64,000 nucleotides of DNA from Drosophila pseudoobscura (Eukaryota; Arthropoda; Insecta; Diptera; Drosophilidae): NCBI RefSeq assembly GCF_009870125.1, contig NC_046683.1, forward strand, positions 7,564,001 to 7,628,000, read 5' to 3'. A program made the translations under genes and the position numbers. Positions 33,613 through 46,376 of this stretch are shown one piece after another. The notes under the pieces were generated by a model, which saw only the letters and a program-made list of their open reading frames with translations, did not search any database and was not told where the DNA came from. Within the stretch, counting starts at the first letter, position 1, and each line of letters opens with the position of its first letter.

Positions 33613-34009
33613 TTAATATCTAATACAAAGTGTATGGATAATTCTCAACATTCGGGTTGTATGTATTTTCTGGTCAGAAAAAATTTGCATTTATTTTTAT
33701 CCGTCCATCGTCATAAACATCTTCTTCGAAATCCCTTTCATTTCCCGGATCGCACTTAAAGGAATCGCGAAATTTGCATTAATCTTAGTTCATTTCAGAT
33801 AAACGATTACTGAAGCCCATTAATGTGTCTGTGTATCGTTTGTTTAAGTTCTACAAATAGTTTAAGAGTTTTGCGGGAACCATGGGGAGACAGTGGAACA
33901 GTTCTGTTGGTCCATGTCCGTCCCCATGCCCTTTTGAGTGTTGACTGCAGAGTGTAGTAGTTGTTGTTGATGTAGTATTGGCATTTAGGAGCCGCCACAT
34001 AGGATCCCA
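33613..34009. other. Spt6 3' flank
   Basis: Likely Spt6 3' UTR. A minus-strand open stretch encodes an acidic tail (CDPGNERDFEEDVYDDG) at about 33685-33755, but it has no start and no convincing splice partner. Confidence 0.4.
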
Positions 34010-37000
34010 TTAGTTCTCATCGTAGAGCGGCGTCGAGTCGCCCAGATTCATGGAGTGCGGCGAGGTATTTGTGCGCGGCGTGCTACGCACCGATGCTGCT
34101 TTGGACGAGGATATGGCGGCACCGGCACCGGCACCAGCACCAGCACCAGCGGCAACGTTCCTGTTGCCTGTCGAGTACTCGTTCGTGGGCGTCGTGCCGG
34201 AGACGCTGTAACCGAGGTTTATTCCTAGACCCATACCCATACCCAAACCCATATTCATGCCCATTCCCATGGACGTTTGCTGTGACTGCTGCTGCTGCTG
34301 CTGTGGTTGCTGCTGCTGCTGTTGCTGTTGTTGCGGGGGCCTTCGTCGAGCCCAGGAATCGTTGGCCAGCTGCCAGTCGAGGCTCTCTTTGGCACGTTGC
34401 TGCTGATGTTGCTGCTGTGGCGGTTGGCCAATGCCGTAGCCACCTCCAGCAGCAGCACCCCCCATATCATAATAGTTCCTTGGGGTTCCGCCACTCCCAC
34501 TCCCGTAGTGTCCATGGTGATGCCGCATCTGCTGGCTGCTCGATGACTGCGAACTGGGGCTCGGTACATTGTGGCCATAGCGTGGCGTCTGTGAGGCATG
34601 CGGCGTGTACGGCGTCATGAAGGGCGTCTGGCTGCTGGGCGTATAGGGGGTGTTGACTGCGGCGCCGCCAAACGAGGGCGTCGCTGAGCTGCCATAGTGG
34701 GCAGCGGCCGCTGCGGCGGAGGAGCCGTAGCCACCACCACCTCCACCACCAATGGAATGCGAAATGGAGTAGGCACTGGAGCCGCCACCGCCACTGCCAC
34801 GGATGTCCGCGCTGCTGATGCCGCTGCGCGGTGTACCCCCTGAAACGCTGCCCGCAATGCTCCCCGTTATGCTGTAGGGCCCCGCCGAGGATCCTCCTCC
34901 GCCAGAGTTGAGAATTGCCGAAGGCGGTCGCATGCCATGCATCGGAGTATTCATTGCCGGCGAGGCGGTGGGATCCAGCCAGTGCTCCTTGAACCAGCGC
35001 AACAGACTGTTGACGGAATCGAAGACCTGGCCGCGAAAGCGATAGCCCTCGGGCATCACCGTCACATACTCGGTGCGCGCCTTTGTCTTGGGCAGATACG
35101 AGAGCAGGAATTTGCCCGGTATGGTCTTCGAGGCGGTGAAAAAGTAATGGATCTTCTTCGGATCCTTGGCCTTCTCGTCGCGCAGCAGCTGCTCCATGAA
35201 TTCCCGCTCATTGCCGTTCGCTGGCGTTGCATTATTCTTATAGTACTTGTATTGGATGAGCTCACGGGCCGCGCAAGCCATGGGATTGATGTAGCGGGCA
35301 ATAATCTCGTCGAGATCTTCAAACTCCTCGGTGCCGATCCAGAGGCTGCGCCCCAGACTGTAGTCGTTCTCCTTGCCCTCCTCCCGCACATCGATGTGCT
35401 GGTAGATGTCGTCGGCCACCTTCCATGTGGCCGTCAAATGGGCCGCCGACTTGCTGCTGGGTCGCATGGCCACCTCGCCCTGATCGGCCTCCGCCAGCAT
35501 GGCAATGACCTCCGCATACGACTTGTTGAAGAAACACGGATGGGCAATCACACGTCGCGCATAGGTCTTCCGCTTGAGTGCCTTGGCCTTGGCGTCCGTC
35601 ACCTTGCGATTGTCCAGCTCTTCGGTCACGAAATCGTAGAAGGCGTCGCGTCGCGGCCGCCATTCGTTGTTGACGTCCTTGAGGTCCGCTGTCTTTGAGG
35701 AGCAGTCGACGGAGAAGCGATCAATGTCGATCTTGATTATCCGCACGTGGATCATCTGGGCGACGCGGACGCGCTCCTCGGGATTGCGCACCTGCTTGTC
35801 GGACAGATTCTTGATGTGTATGAAGCCGGGCAGGCCGTTGTCCAGCCGCACACGCACACCCGACGCCTGGCCGGGACAGGAGTTGGCATCGAAATGATTC
35901 CACACCTCCGAGAGCTCGGGAAAGTCATCCTTGTGGCAGAAGGGGCACTGCCAGCTGCCCGTGGTCTCATTACGCACGGGATTGGCATTGTCCAGCTGCT
36001 CGCCCTGGGGCCGGCGATAGGTAAAGCCCGTGACCATGGCCGTCACGCATTTGCCCACGTAAAAGGAGTCGGGCGTCTCCTTGGTGAGGAGATCGAAGAG
36101 CTCCTCGGCGCTGGGCTTCTGGAAGGGTGAGCGGTAGTCCTTGTACAGGCAACTCAATTCGTTCCGGATGTCATACAGCGTGATGCTCTTGCTGCCGAAG
36201 CCCTGACGCTCCAGCTCGACGGCGAACGCGTCCAGATCGAGATCCTTGAGACGTTCCGGCGACTCGAGTATCTCCTCGAGTGCGCCCGCCGGATTGGTCT
36301 CCTCATCATCGTACTCCATCGCATCGATGGCCATCTTGCGGGCCCACTCGTACGTCTCCGGATGGACGCGCGAGCCATCCAGCACCTCCACATACGCCTC
36401 GGTGCTGTCGCCCAGCGAGCTGGTGTCGATCTTGATGAAGCCGCTGCAATTGATAAACACCTTCGGGCCCAAATGGCACACGGTGACCAGCTGGGTGCGA
36501 TTCTCCAGCCGCTGGTTGCTCTGCTTCAGGAGCTTCAGCAGCGCCTGGCCCTTGCGCGGCCCCAGGCCGCAGGTGTACTGCAGCAGATTGACGGTGCGCG
36601 AGTTCTGGACCATCATGTTTATGTCCAGGCCCACCTCGCTCGTCCGATTGATAAACTCCAGGCTGAGATACTCCAGCAGCATGTCGCGAGGCACACGCTC
36701 CTGCAGCGGATGATAGCGCAGGCACAAGATCTCGTCGTCGGCATCGCACAGCTGCGAGTACTCCACCAGTGGATCCTGCATTTTGCGGGCCAGCGAAACG
36801 GCCTGCTTCAGCTGTGGCGGGTACTCCTTGAAGTCCGATTCGCCCTTCTTCGAGTTGGCGTAGATTTTGGCCAGTTCGTTGTCGATGATCTCCACCTCGA
36901 TGGGCGGAAACTGTTCGGTGGTCTCCAGCTCCTTCAGTATCTCCTTGATGTCCGTCTGGATCATCTGGGCGTCCCGCGACTCCGCGCCGATCACCACAAT

Positions 37001-40000
37001 GTGGGGCTTCTTCATTTTGATGAATTCGGACAGCTTTCGGAGATCCGCGAGCTTCTGGCCCTTCTCCTCCGCGTTGTGGGAGCTCTTGCGCTTGAGGATG
37101 TTCGGCAGACGCAAATAATCGGAGATATCCCCCTCAACGGTGGTCACCGCACAGAAGGCGGCCACCGAATGGTCCGGATCGTAGGCCAGGCCCAGCACTC
37201 GGATGCCCCTCAGTGTGCTCCAGTCATCGTATTTGTAGTCCTGTGGCAGCTCCGGCTTGTACGGGGCCACCTTCAGCCATTTGTACAGCTTGGCGGTGCA
37301 GGAGCGCAGCACAAACTGTTGCGCCTCCTCGTGGAGGGTGGCCCTCAGCTCTTTGATGAGGTCCGGGATCACCCACTTCTGCAGGGCCAGCTGGACGCAC
37401 TCCGCCCGCAGGGCATTCCACTCGAGGACATGCTTGGAGAACTGATCGAGATTGTAGAGGGCCTTGGCCTCCTCCACATAGTCGCCGGGCGGGCCATTGG
37501 CATTGGCATTGCCCTCGAACTCCTCGAGGAAGGTGATCTCCAGCAGTTTCTCCTCCTCGGCCATCAGCAGCTTGATGAACTGATCGCCAAAGAGATCGCC
37601 CACCGGCTTCTTGGCCACATATTTCATCGAATAAACCGGCGAGTTCTCGTCAATCAGCACCATGCCGTTCTTCGTGGGTCGTATGTCGATGCGCGCCCTG
37701 TCAAAGTACACCTCACGCATGGTCTTGCGCAGCAGTGGCTCTTGGGCTAGCTGTCGGGCCACCACATACTTGGCGGCATGCATCACCTCTTCGGTGGTCA
37801 TGAACCGCGGCGAGAGATACTGCTTGGCCAGCTCCAAGGGTCCCAGGCTCTCCTGGGTGACCTCGTTTCGCTGATAATTGTCGCGCAGGTTTTCTGCGAA
37901 CTGTTCGGGCGTGAGGCCGAAATGTTTGGCAAAGCCGCAGATCCCTGCCTTGCGGAACACCGCGTAGGGACTGCTGTTGGGCGCCTGCTTCAGCTGTTCG
38001 TCCTGCAGCAACAGTTCCGGATCATCGTCGTCGTCCACTTCGACGGGCACAGTGTCCAAATCGTCGCCATTCTCGGCGGCGGCTGCCTTTCGCCTGGCGC
38101 GATCATCACGCCGCTCCTGCAGCAGTTTCCGCCGCTGTTCGGCCTGCATTTTGGGCAGCTCGTGTGAGTAGTTGAGCAAAAAGTACATGTGCACATCCTT
38201 CAGCTCCTCCATGGACTGGACATCGTTGAGCCGCTCAAAGTCGCTGTCCAGCATGAGCCGCACATCGTCGGGTATGGGCTTATCCGGATCCGCACAGAGC
38301 GTGTCCAGCTGGAACTGCCGCATCTTCTCGAAGAGCGCCTTCAGCTTCCGCTTGCGCTCGTTCAGCTGACACCAGCGCTCATCAAAGTAGTAGACCTTCC
38401 ACAGATCATCGATATTCAGTTCGGGCTTGACATACTCCTTCCGATAGAAGGCAATGAACGGCACCTCCAGCTGCTGATTACGTATGAACTCGAGCGTTTG
38501 CTTGATCTTCTTCACGGTCGTGGGCGGCTTGCGCATCTTCTCCCGACTGTCGGCCTTCTGCTGCTCGGAGACTGTGCTCTTGCAGAACGCATACTGATAG
38601 ATCCATTCGGCCTCGTCGTCCAGCTCGAGCGAACCCTCGGGCACGGGCGTTACGGGCACCTGTCGCAGCTGCATGCGCTCGGGTATGTCTGTTTTTCGTA
38701 TCTCATTGTCCAGATCGGTAAAGTGGCCGCGCTTCAGCTCGCTCGGTTCGTAAATGTCGAAGATTGTCTTCTTGGCAACCTTTTTTTTGAGGGCCTTCTT
38801 CTTTTTCACCCGATGATCATCGCCGCCGACCATATCCTCGTCGTACTCATCGCCCTCGGTATCGTCCTCGTACTCATCCTCCTCGTATTTGGAGAAGTCG
38901 TCATAGTCAAAGTCCACACCAAATATATCCTGGCCCTCTTGCAGCGATCTGTTGTTGGACGAAAAAACGTACAGAACTACAATCGGTATCTTTTTGGGGA
39001 GAGGAGCCGTTGGGCTCTTTGGCGGTGCACCACTTACGCATCTGTGAATATGGGACGCCTTTTCTTCTTTTTGTCGGCAATGGGACGGCCATTGTCGTCC
39101 ACAATAAAATCATCAGCATCTGACTCAGAATCCTCCTCGTCGAAGGCATCCGCCTCGCCGTGCCGAGGGCTGCGCTCGCTGCGATGCTCAATGCTCTACA
39201 GAAACGGGGAGAGACATTTGCTTAATGCTTAATCTCAATAGACGAGAGGAGGGGCTGGTGGATCATCGTACCTCATCGTTTTCATCGAACAACTGCTCGG
39301 CAATCTGTTCACGAGCCAAACCCTCGTCCACATGCTGCTCCTCGCCATCGCTTTCATTGTCGTGAATGCGTCTCAGACGCTTGAAGCGTTTCTATATATG
39401 GAATACGCAAATATATATACATATTAAAATGTATCATAAATATATGAGATAGCCACTTACACGTCGCTCAACCTTGACCCCCAGATTCTCCTCGATCAGA
39501 TCATAATCATCGTCCTCGAGTCGATCGTCTAGATCATCATCCTGATGTTTCTTTCGCTTCTTGCCACTGCCGCCGCCTTCGTCATCATCGTCGCCGCCGC
39601 TGGCAGTGTCCGAATCGCCGCTGCCATCCTCCTCCTCAATGGGTCTGTCATCTATTAAATCTTTAAGCTCCTCACGTAGACGTTCTTCGTCATCTAAAGC
39701 GAAAAGAAACACAAAAAAAAAAAAACAGATTAAAGTTCGGTTTGTATGCGATTTTATATCAATTTGATAATGACATCTGTTAAGCGGCAGAAAATACTTA
39801 TTCCAATCCATATTGGAAATTAATTCTGGAATGTGACGCGTGTGACACTAGTGACAGTGTTTCTTTGAACCTTTTCCGGATATATGGATATGTCAAATGC
39901 ATGATATAGAGCGTAAGGCCTGCTATTCCTAACAATATGGGGTTCCCTTCTGGATTGGGGTAGCTTCCAAAGATTTTGTAGAAAATTAAGAGCCATTTGT

Positions 40001-40832
40001 GAAATGTAATGATTCTGGTAAATCTGGTAATATGCGATTCCTACCGCTTTGTAGCCTCCTTTGTCTTGGGGGCCAAAAATAACCCTTAGGGATTACAACA
40101 ATTATATACGGGGCATCTGGGGCATTGTTTACATCTTCAAGTTAGAGTCGTGCATGCCCTACCTGCAAAGGGTACTCAAGGGTACGGGTTAACCTAACCT
40201 CAATGCTGTAAACAAATGCAAATAAACGAAAAGGAAAACCGAAAACAGAAAACCCAGTGCCCAGTGGCTCTCCCGCCAGCCAGGTATACATGATCCCATT
40301 GGATTTTCCATTGGGACGCTGCCTGCAGATGTCGCCTCCTGCAGATGCAACAATGAACCGTTGGGGATGGGGGGTGCGGCGGGTGCATTACATGCATCAC
40401 AATTTGTTTTTGTTTTCACGGGGCCGCCGCCTCACTCGACAGATATGGCGGGTGGTTTGCGGCAGTGTGCGTGTTCGTTGGGGATCTAGTGGGATAGAGA
40501 GGGATAGAGAGACGCACCTTCCTCCTCCTCACTGCTGTCAGATACAACGGCTTTCAGCTTCTTCAGCTTTTTCCTTTCGTTTAGTTCCAATTCCTCCTCC
40601 TCCTGTAAAAATCATTGAAAATGCAATTCATTAATATTAACACACTCTCATATATGCTTTTATATAGTTTAATTGTATATGAATAAGCCTACATATATAC
40701 ATATGTATATACGCGCGGCGGCTACAACAGAAAACGCAAAGCGTGCAAAACGCAAAAAAAATTGTGCCGAAATAGCCGGAGAGCGGTGCTTACCTCCGAT
40801 TCCTCGGCCTCAGAGTCCAGAAATTCGGCCAT
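34010..40832 (-). CDS. Spt6: Transcription elongation factor Spt6
   Basis: Six exons on the minus strand: 40832-40794, 40602-40518, 39693-39461, 39391-39272, 39195-39038 and 38948-34010, all frame-consistent, giving 1857 residues. The very acidic N-terminus starts MAEFLDSEAEESE. It is followed by the helix-turn-helix and YqgF-like core (about 780-875), the helix-hairpin-helix (LGPRKGQALLKLL, about 1000-1030), the S1 domain (FIHIKNLSDKQV, about 1230-1300) and tandem SH2 domains (about 1340-1530). A Gly/Ser/Gln-rich tail ends LGDSTPLYDEN. Spt6 is an essential histone chaperone that travels with RNA polymerase II. In D. melanogaster it is X-linked. The C-terminal polyglutamine tract is encoded by CAG/CAA repeats at 34287-34335 and is likely variable. 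Confidence 0.97.
39694..40517 (-). other. Second intron of Spt6
   Basis: An 824-base intron in a gene whose other introns are short. No nested gene or clear element seen. Confidence 0.5.
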
Positions 40833-41744
40833 TCCGTTAAATTAAATAATTAAACTAGTTGTATAGTGGCTTAGAAACGAATATGACTAAATAATGCACA
40901 AATCTATTATTTCAGTGTCACAATAAAAAAAAAACTCAAAGGTAAAGAAGCAGAAGTGTCAAAATTGTGTGAGTGTTGGGCAATTCGCGGTGAAAGTGGA
41001 ACCAGTACAGTACACATTCCGTGAACCAAATCTTTTCGTCTAGCTCACACACCTTGCAAATATTGATAATTTTCATAGAATCGTGGAAATCGTGTGGAAT
41101 AGCCTTTTAGAGCCATGTTCCAGGTCGCTTCGAATATCAGCATCGAATTCCAAATCGTTTTCCATACATATCAAACTTTTTTGAAAAATGTATATGTAGC
41201 ATGTAGTTACCATGTAAAAAAAAATACTTTTTTGCTGACCTATTTTGTTTAAATCTTATTTTATAAACAAACCGGTAAAATGGGGTCGTTAAAATTAGCA
41301 TTTCCTTTAGGGATGAAATTATGTGGGCAAAACTAAGGGTTTTATTCAACGGAATCTCTAAATTGAGCAATATGAACGACTATCCTCTTTCGTTTTTATG
41401 TTTTGACCTCTTCGCCAGCCCTGGCATACCCTAGGAAAGGATAGTATAGAATTGAAATAATGTTTGTCATCCCGGATATTTTGAAGGTTTGGTCTTCTTA
41501 CAGAAACCAAGAATGGGTATCGGGATCGAGATATATTTACAAGACCCTAATTATATGCATTAATATGTCTAAAAAATGTCATTCTTAATCGTTCATATAA
41601 AATTAACAAAATAGGGTATACAAAGGCTCTTACTACGGCTTACAAGCAACATAGCGACTCTTTTTTTGTTAAACTTTTTCGTTTAAATCTTTTTTAACAA
41701 TAAATACAATAAAAGCAAGGACTACAAACTAACCAATTGTGTAG
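40833..41744. other. Spt6 upstream region merging into degenerate repeat array
   Basis: Up to about 41130 this is presumed Spt6 promoter. From about 41140 the sequence shares words with the array to its right (GGGATCGAGATATATTTACAAG, AATAGGGTATACAAAGGC, GCAACATAGCGACTC). It appears to be an older, more decayed unit. Confidence 0.5.
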
Positions 41745-44700
41745 AAAATTGCTTCATTAATCGTATAAAATTATGTGGGCATAGATAAAGGCCCGGTTGA
41801 CAACATTTAAATCCTTGTCGCTCACATTCAAAAAAGTTCGATTTGGCGCGCACCACTCGGTATATTTTTCAAGTGAGACCGTATATACTGTAGAAACTGG
41901 TTTTCGCCGAGCTCCCATGTGGTGTTTTTTAGTGCTAAATGGTATTTTTGTCATCTATTAATTTAATTTTCAATTTTATATAAAAATCCAATAAATGCAA
42001 ATATTTCGAATAGGCCAATCATGTATAGAATTGATTCATCAGTCGTACAAAATTGAGTGGGCATGGCTAAATGTTCCATATAGATAGTATTATTCAACGG
42101 AACAAAGAATATGAGCAATTGGTCGTTTTTTTTAATTCGCCGCAGTTTGCCGCAGTTCGCCGCAATTTCGCTTTAGCAACAATGAGTCTCGTTCCATACA
42201 CAATGTTGCACATTCCATACACACTGTTGCGGCAACATTTACTTGAAAACCGTATTTTAGTCAAAATAAAATACATTAAGGTAATTAAAAGAAGCAATCT
42301 TGTAGAAAATGCATTTATCTATGGGATAAAGCTAAGTGGGCATCTAAAGCTTGAAATATAGGCAATACCCGATTCGCCGCAGTTTCGCTGTTGCAACAAT
42401 GAGTCCCATTCCATACACAAACATGTTGCTAATTCCATGCACACATACCCTGGGGGTAATGGATGTTATAGAATTGTGAATACGTTTGTCTTCCAAGGCT
42501 CAGGATCGAGATAAATATATACAAGATACTAATAATGTACTTGAATATGTCTAAAGAATATCAATTTGAGAAAAGGTCTTAATAAATTGCGTTTGATCTA
42601 CATAGAAAATTAACGAAATAGGGTGCACAAAGGCCTATACACGCATCATGTCTTTAAATACCAGCAACATTGCAACTGATTTTTTGTTGAACTACTTTGT
42701 TATTGCCTTGTTTTTGCCAAAATACAATAAAAGCAAGTGTTTAAAATAAGCCAGTTAAGTAGAAAATTGATTCATTAATCGTATTAAATTATGTGGGCAT
42801 AGATAAAGGCCCGGTTGACAACATTTAAATCCTTGTCGCTCACATTCAAAAAAGTTCGATTTGGCGCGCACCACTCGGTATATTTTTCAAGTGAGACCGT
42901 ATATACTGTAGAAACTGGTTTTCGCCGAGCTCCCATGTGGTGTTTTTTAGTGCTAAATGGTATTTTTGTCATCTATTAATTTAATTTTCAATTTTATATA
43001 AAAATCCAATAAATGCAAATATTTCGAATAGGCCAATCATGTATAGAATTGATTCATCAGTCGTAAAAAATTGAGTGGGCATGGCTAAATCTTCCATATA
43101 GATAGTATTATTCAACGGAACAAAGAATATGAGGAATTGGTCTTTTTTTGAATCGAATTTGAATTCGCCGCAGTTCGTTTTAGCAGCAATGAGTCACATT
43201 CCATGCACAAACATGTTGCCAACATACCCTGGGGGAAATGGATGTTATAGAATTGAGGAAAAAGGGTGTACAAAGGCCTATACAAGCGTTATGTCTTCAA
43301 ATTCCAGCGACATTGCAACTGTTTTTTTGTTGAACTATTTTGCTTAAACCTTGTTTAGTCAAAATACAATAAAAGCAAGGACTAAAAACTGGCCAGTTAA
43401 GTAGAAAATTGATTAATTAATCGTATCAAATTATGTGGGCATAGATAAAGGTCCGGTTGACAACATTTAAATCCTTGTCGCTCACATTCAAAAAAGTTCG
43501 ATTTGGCGCGCGCTACTCGGTATATTTTTCAAATGAGACCGTATATTTCGGTGCTGTTCTGAGGGTCATACTGTAGAAATACTGGTTTTCGCCGCGCTGT
43601 CATGGTATTTTTGTCAATTTTCATCAATCTATTAATTTAATTTTCAATGCTATATAAAAATCCAATAAATGCAAGTATTTCGAATAGACCAATCATGTAT
43701 AGAATTGATTTATCAATCGTACAAAATTGAGTGGGCATGGCTAAATCTTCCATATAGATAGTATTATTCAACGGAACAAAGAATATGAGGAATTGGTCGT
43801 TTTTTTTAAATTCGCCGCAGTTCGCCGCATTTCGCCGCAATTTTGCTTTAGCAACAATGAGTCTCGTTCCATACACAATGTTGCACATTCCATACACACT
43901 GTTGCGGCAACATTTACTTGAAAACCGTATTTTAGTCAAAATAAAATACATTAAGGTAATTAAAAGAAACAATCTTGTAGAAAATGCATTTATCTATGGG
44001 ATAAAGCTAAGTGGGCATCTAAAGCTTGAAATATAGGCAATACCCGATTCGCCGCAGTTTCGCTGTTGCAACAATGAGTCCCATTCCATACACAAACATG
44101 TTGCTAATTCCATGCACACATACCCTGGGGGTAATGGATGTTATAGAATTGTGAATATGTTTGTCTTCCAAGGCTCAGGATCGAGATAAATATATACAAG
44201 ATACTAATAATGTACTTGAATATGTCTAAAGAATATCAATTTGAGAAAAGGTCTTTATTAGTTACGTTTTATCTTCATATCAATATATATACTTTCATAT
44301 ACAATTAACAAAATAGGGTATACAAAAGCTATACTACGGCTTACACGCAACATAGCGACTCTTTTTTTTGTTAAACTTTTTCGTTTAAATCTTTTTTAAC
44401 AATAAATACAATAAAAGCACGGATTAAAAATTAAAACTATCCAATCTTGTAGAACATTTATTCATCAACGGCTTAAGATTACGTGGGCAAAACTTAAGGT
44501 TTTAGTTAGCCAGAATTATCAACTGAATATAAAAATTGAACAATTTGAACGACTATCCTCATTCGATTTTTTGTGTGACCTATTTCGCTATATCCTTTTT
44601 TTGTTTGACCATTTTCGCTAAAGCCTCTTAATACACAATATGCAATAAAAGCAAGTAGGTAAAATAAGCCAATTAAGTAGAAAATTGATTCATTAATCGG

Positions 44701-45720
44701 ATAAAATTATGTGGGCATAGATAAAGGCCCGGTTGACAACATTTAAATCCTTGTCGCTCACATTCAAAAAAGTTCGATTTGGCGCGCACCACTCGGTATA
44801 TTTTTCAAGTGAGACCGTATATACTGTAGAAACTGGTTTTCGCCGCGCTCCCATGTGGTGTTTTTTAGTGCTAAATGGTATTTTTGTCATCTATTAATTT
44901 AATTTTCAATTTTATATAAAAATCCAATAAATGCACATATTTCAAATAGGCCAATCATGTATAGAATTGATTTATCAATCGTAAAAAATTGAGTGGGCAT
45001 GGCTAAATCTTCCATATAGATAGTATTATTCAACGGAACAAAGAATATGAGAAAATTTGAATTCGCCGCAATTCGCCGCAGTTCGCCGCATTTCACCCCA
45101 ATTCGCTTTAGCAACAATGAGTCTCATTCCATACACAAATGTTGCGCATTCCATACACAAAAGTTGCGGCAACATTTACTTGAAACCCGTTTTTCGGTCA
45201 AAATAAAATACATAAAGGTAATTAAAAGAAGCAATCTTGTAGAAAATACATTTATCTATGGGATAAAGCTAAGTGGGCAAATCTATATAGCTTGAAATAT
45301 AGGCAATACCCGATTCGCCGCAGTTTTGCTTTAGCAACAATGAGTCCCATTCCATACACAAATGTTGCTAATTCCATGCACAAATGTTGCTATTTCCATG
45401 CACACATACCCTGGGGGAAATGGATGTTATAGAATTGTGAATACGTTTGTCTTCCAAGGCTCAGGATCGAGATAAATATATACAGGATACTAATAATGTA
45501 CTTGAATATGTCTAAAGAATATCAATTTGAGAAAAGGTCTTAATAAATTGCGTTTGATCTACATAGAAAATTAACGAAATAGGGTGCACAAAGGCCTATA
45601 CACGCATCATGTCTTTAAATACCAGCAACATTGCAACTGATTTTTTGTTGAACTATTTTGTTCAAACCTTGTTTTAGCCAAAATACAATAAAAACAAGGA
45701 TTAAAAACTATCCAATCTTG
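41745..45720. repeat. Tandem array of four 0.64-1.28-kb degenerate units
   Basis: Units begin near 41745, 42767, 43409 and 44685. Each starts with GATTCATTAATCG(T/G)AT, ATGTGGGCATAGATAAAGG and CCGGTTGACAACATTTAAATCC. Each then has a damaged promoter-like core (CTCGGTATATTTTTCAA(G/A)TGAGACCGTATAT) and a block of short TTCGCCGCAG and CATTCCATACACA repeats. The 643-base unit (43409-) starts after a shortened one, and not every unit has the final block (GGATCGAGATAAATATATAC, ATGTCTAAAGAATATC). Near-identical 60-65-codon ORFs in each unit reflect DNA-level repetition. Confidence 0.85.
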
Positions 45721-46269
45721 TAGAAAATTTATTCATTAATCGGATAAAATTATGTGGGCATGGCTAAATGTTCTATCTAGCTTATTATATTTGACGGAAC
45801 ATCAAAATTAAGCAAAATGGTTTTCAATCCTTGACGGAGAACGTTTAACCTATTATAAGCCAAGGGCGTATTTCAATTTTCCACCGACTATAATGAAAAT
45901 TGACTAATTTTAGCGCAGTTCAGGTGAAAGATATTGAGATGTTTTTTTAAGTTGAGAGGATGGCATGGATCTACAAGAAGAATTTACAGTCGTTAATATT
46001 TTCCGCCACTTACCTCAAGTAGTTTATACTAACTAGTTGAACTATTTAAATATAGGGGGCTTAAGTGGGCTAAGCTCGGTTTTCCATCATACGAGTCGCT
46101 ATATTGTTGTTGAGAAACCAAAATTGAGGCAAAAACAAGCAAAGCCAAGTATTTAATGTGCCAGTCAAGTAGAAAATTGATTGATTAATCGGATAAAATT
46201 ATGTGGGCATGGCTTAATGTTCTATATAGCTAGTAATATTCCACGGAAGATCAAAAACGAGGAACATGT
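45721..46269. repeat. Right flank of the array, partial units
   Basis: Two further truncated unit starts (GATAAAATTATGTGGGCATGGCT at about 45744 and 46193) flank a segment (45870-46090) that matches the left part of the Prosalpha4 upstream repeat. Confidence 0.6.
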
Positions 46270-46376
46270 AAAAAAGGACTGTATATTTACGGTATATTTT
46301 TTAAATAAGACGGTATGTTTCGGTATATTTCTGAGGGTCAGACCGTACATCTTATCGATAAGTCCACTGTCAAATT
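46270..46376 (+). promoter_or_regulatory. schlank core promoter inside the repeat: Motif 6 and DRE
   Basis: TTCGGTATATTT at 46319-46330 is an exact Motif 6. TATCGATA at 46353-46360 is an exact DRE. The words GAGGGTCAGACCGTA lie between. The Motif 1 position has decayed (AGTCCACTGTCA). This is the intact right end of the repeat array and lies about 400 bases upstream of the schlank ATG. Confidence 0.65.

Noticed and set aside
33685-33755. Minus-strand acidic tail (CDPGNERDFEEDVYDDG) in the Spt6 3' flank
   Set aside because: No start codon, no good acceptor and no joining exon; kept only as a note.
34069-37750. Long plus-strand ORFs antisense to Spt6 (up to 462 codons)
   Set aside because: Shadows of strong codon bias in Spt6; their translations are rich in His, Leu and Arg and match no domain.
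41757-44890. Near-identical 60-65-codon minus-strand ORFs (start MTKIPFSTKKHHMG) in four array units
   Set aside because: Conservation is at the DNA level across the whole unit, upstream and downstream of the ORF. One unit has lost it by indel. The ORF overlaps the decayed promoter core, so a protein role is unlikely.
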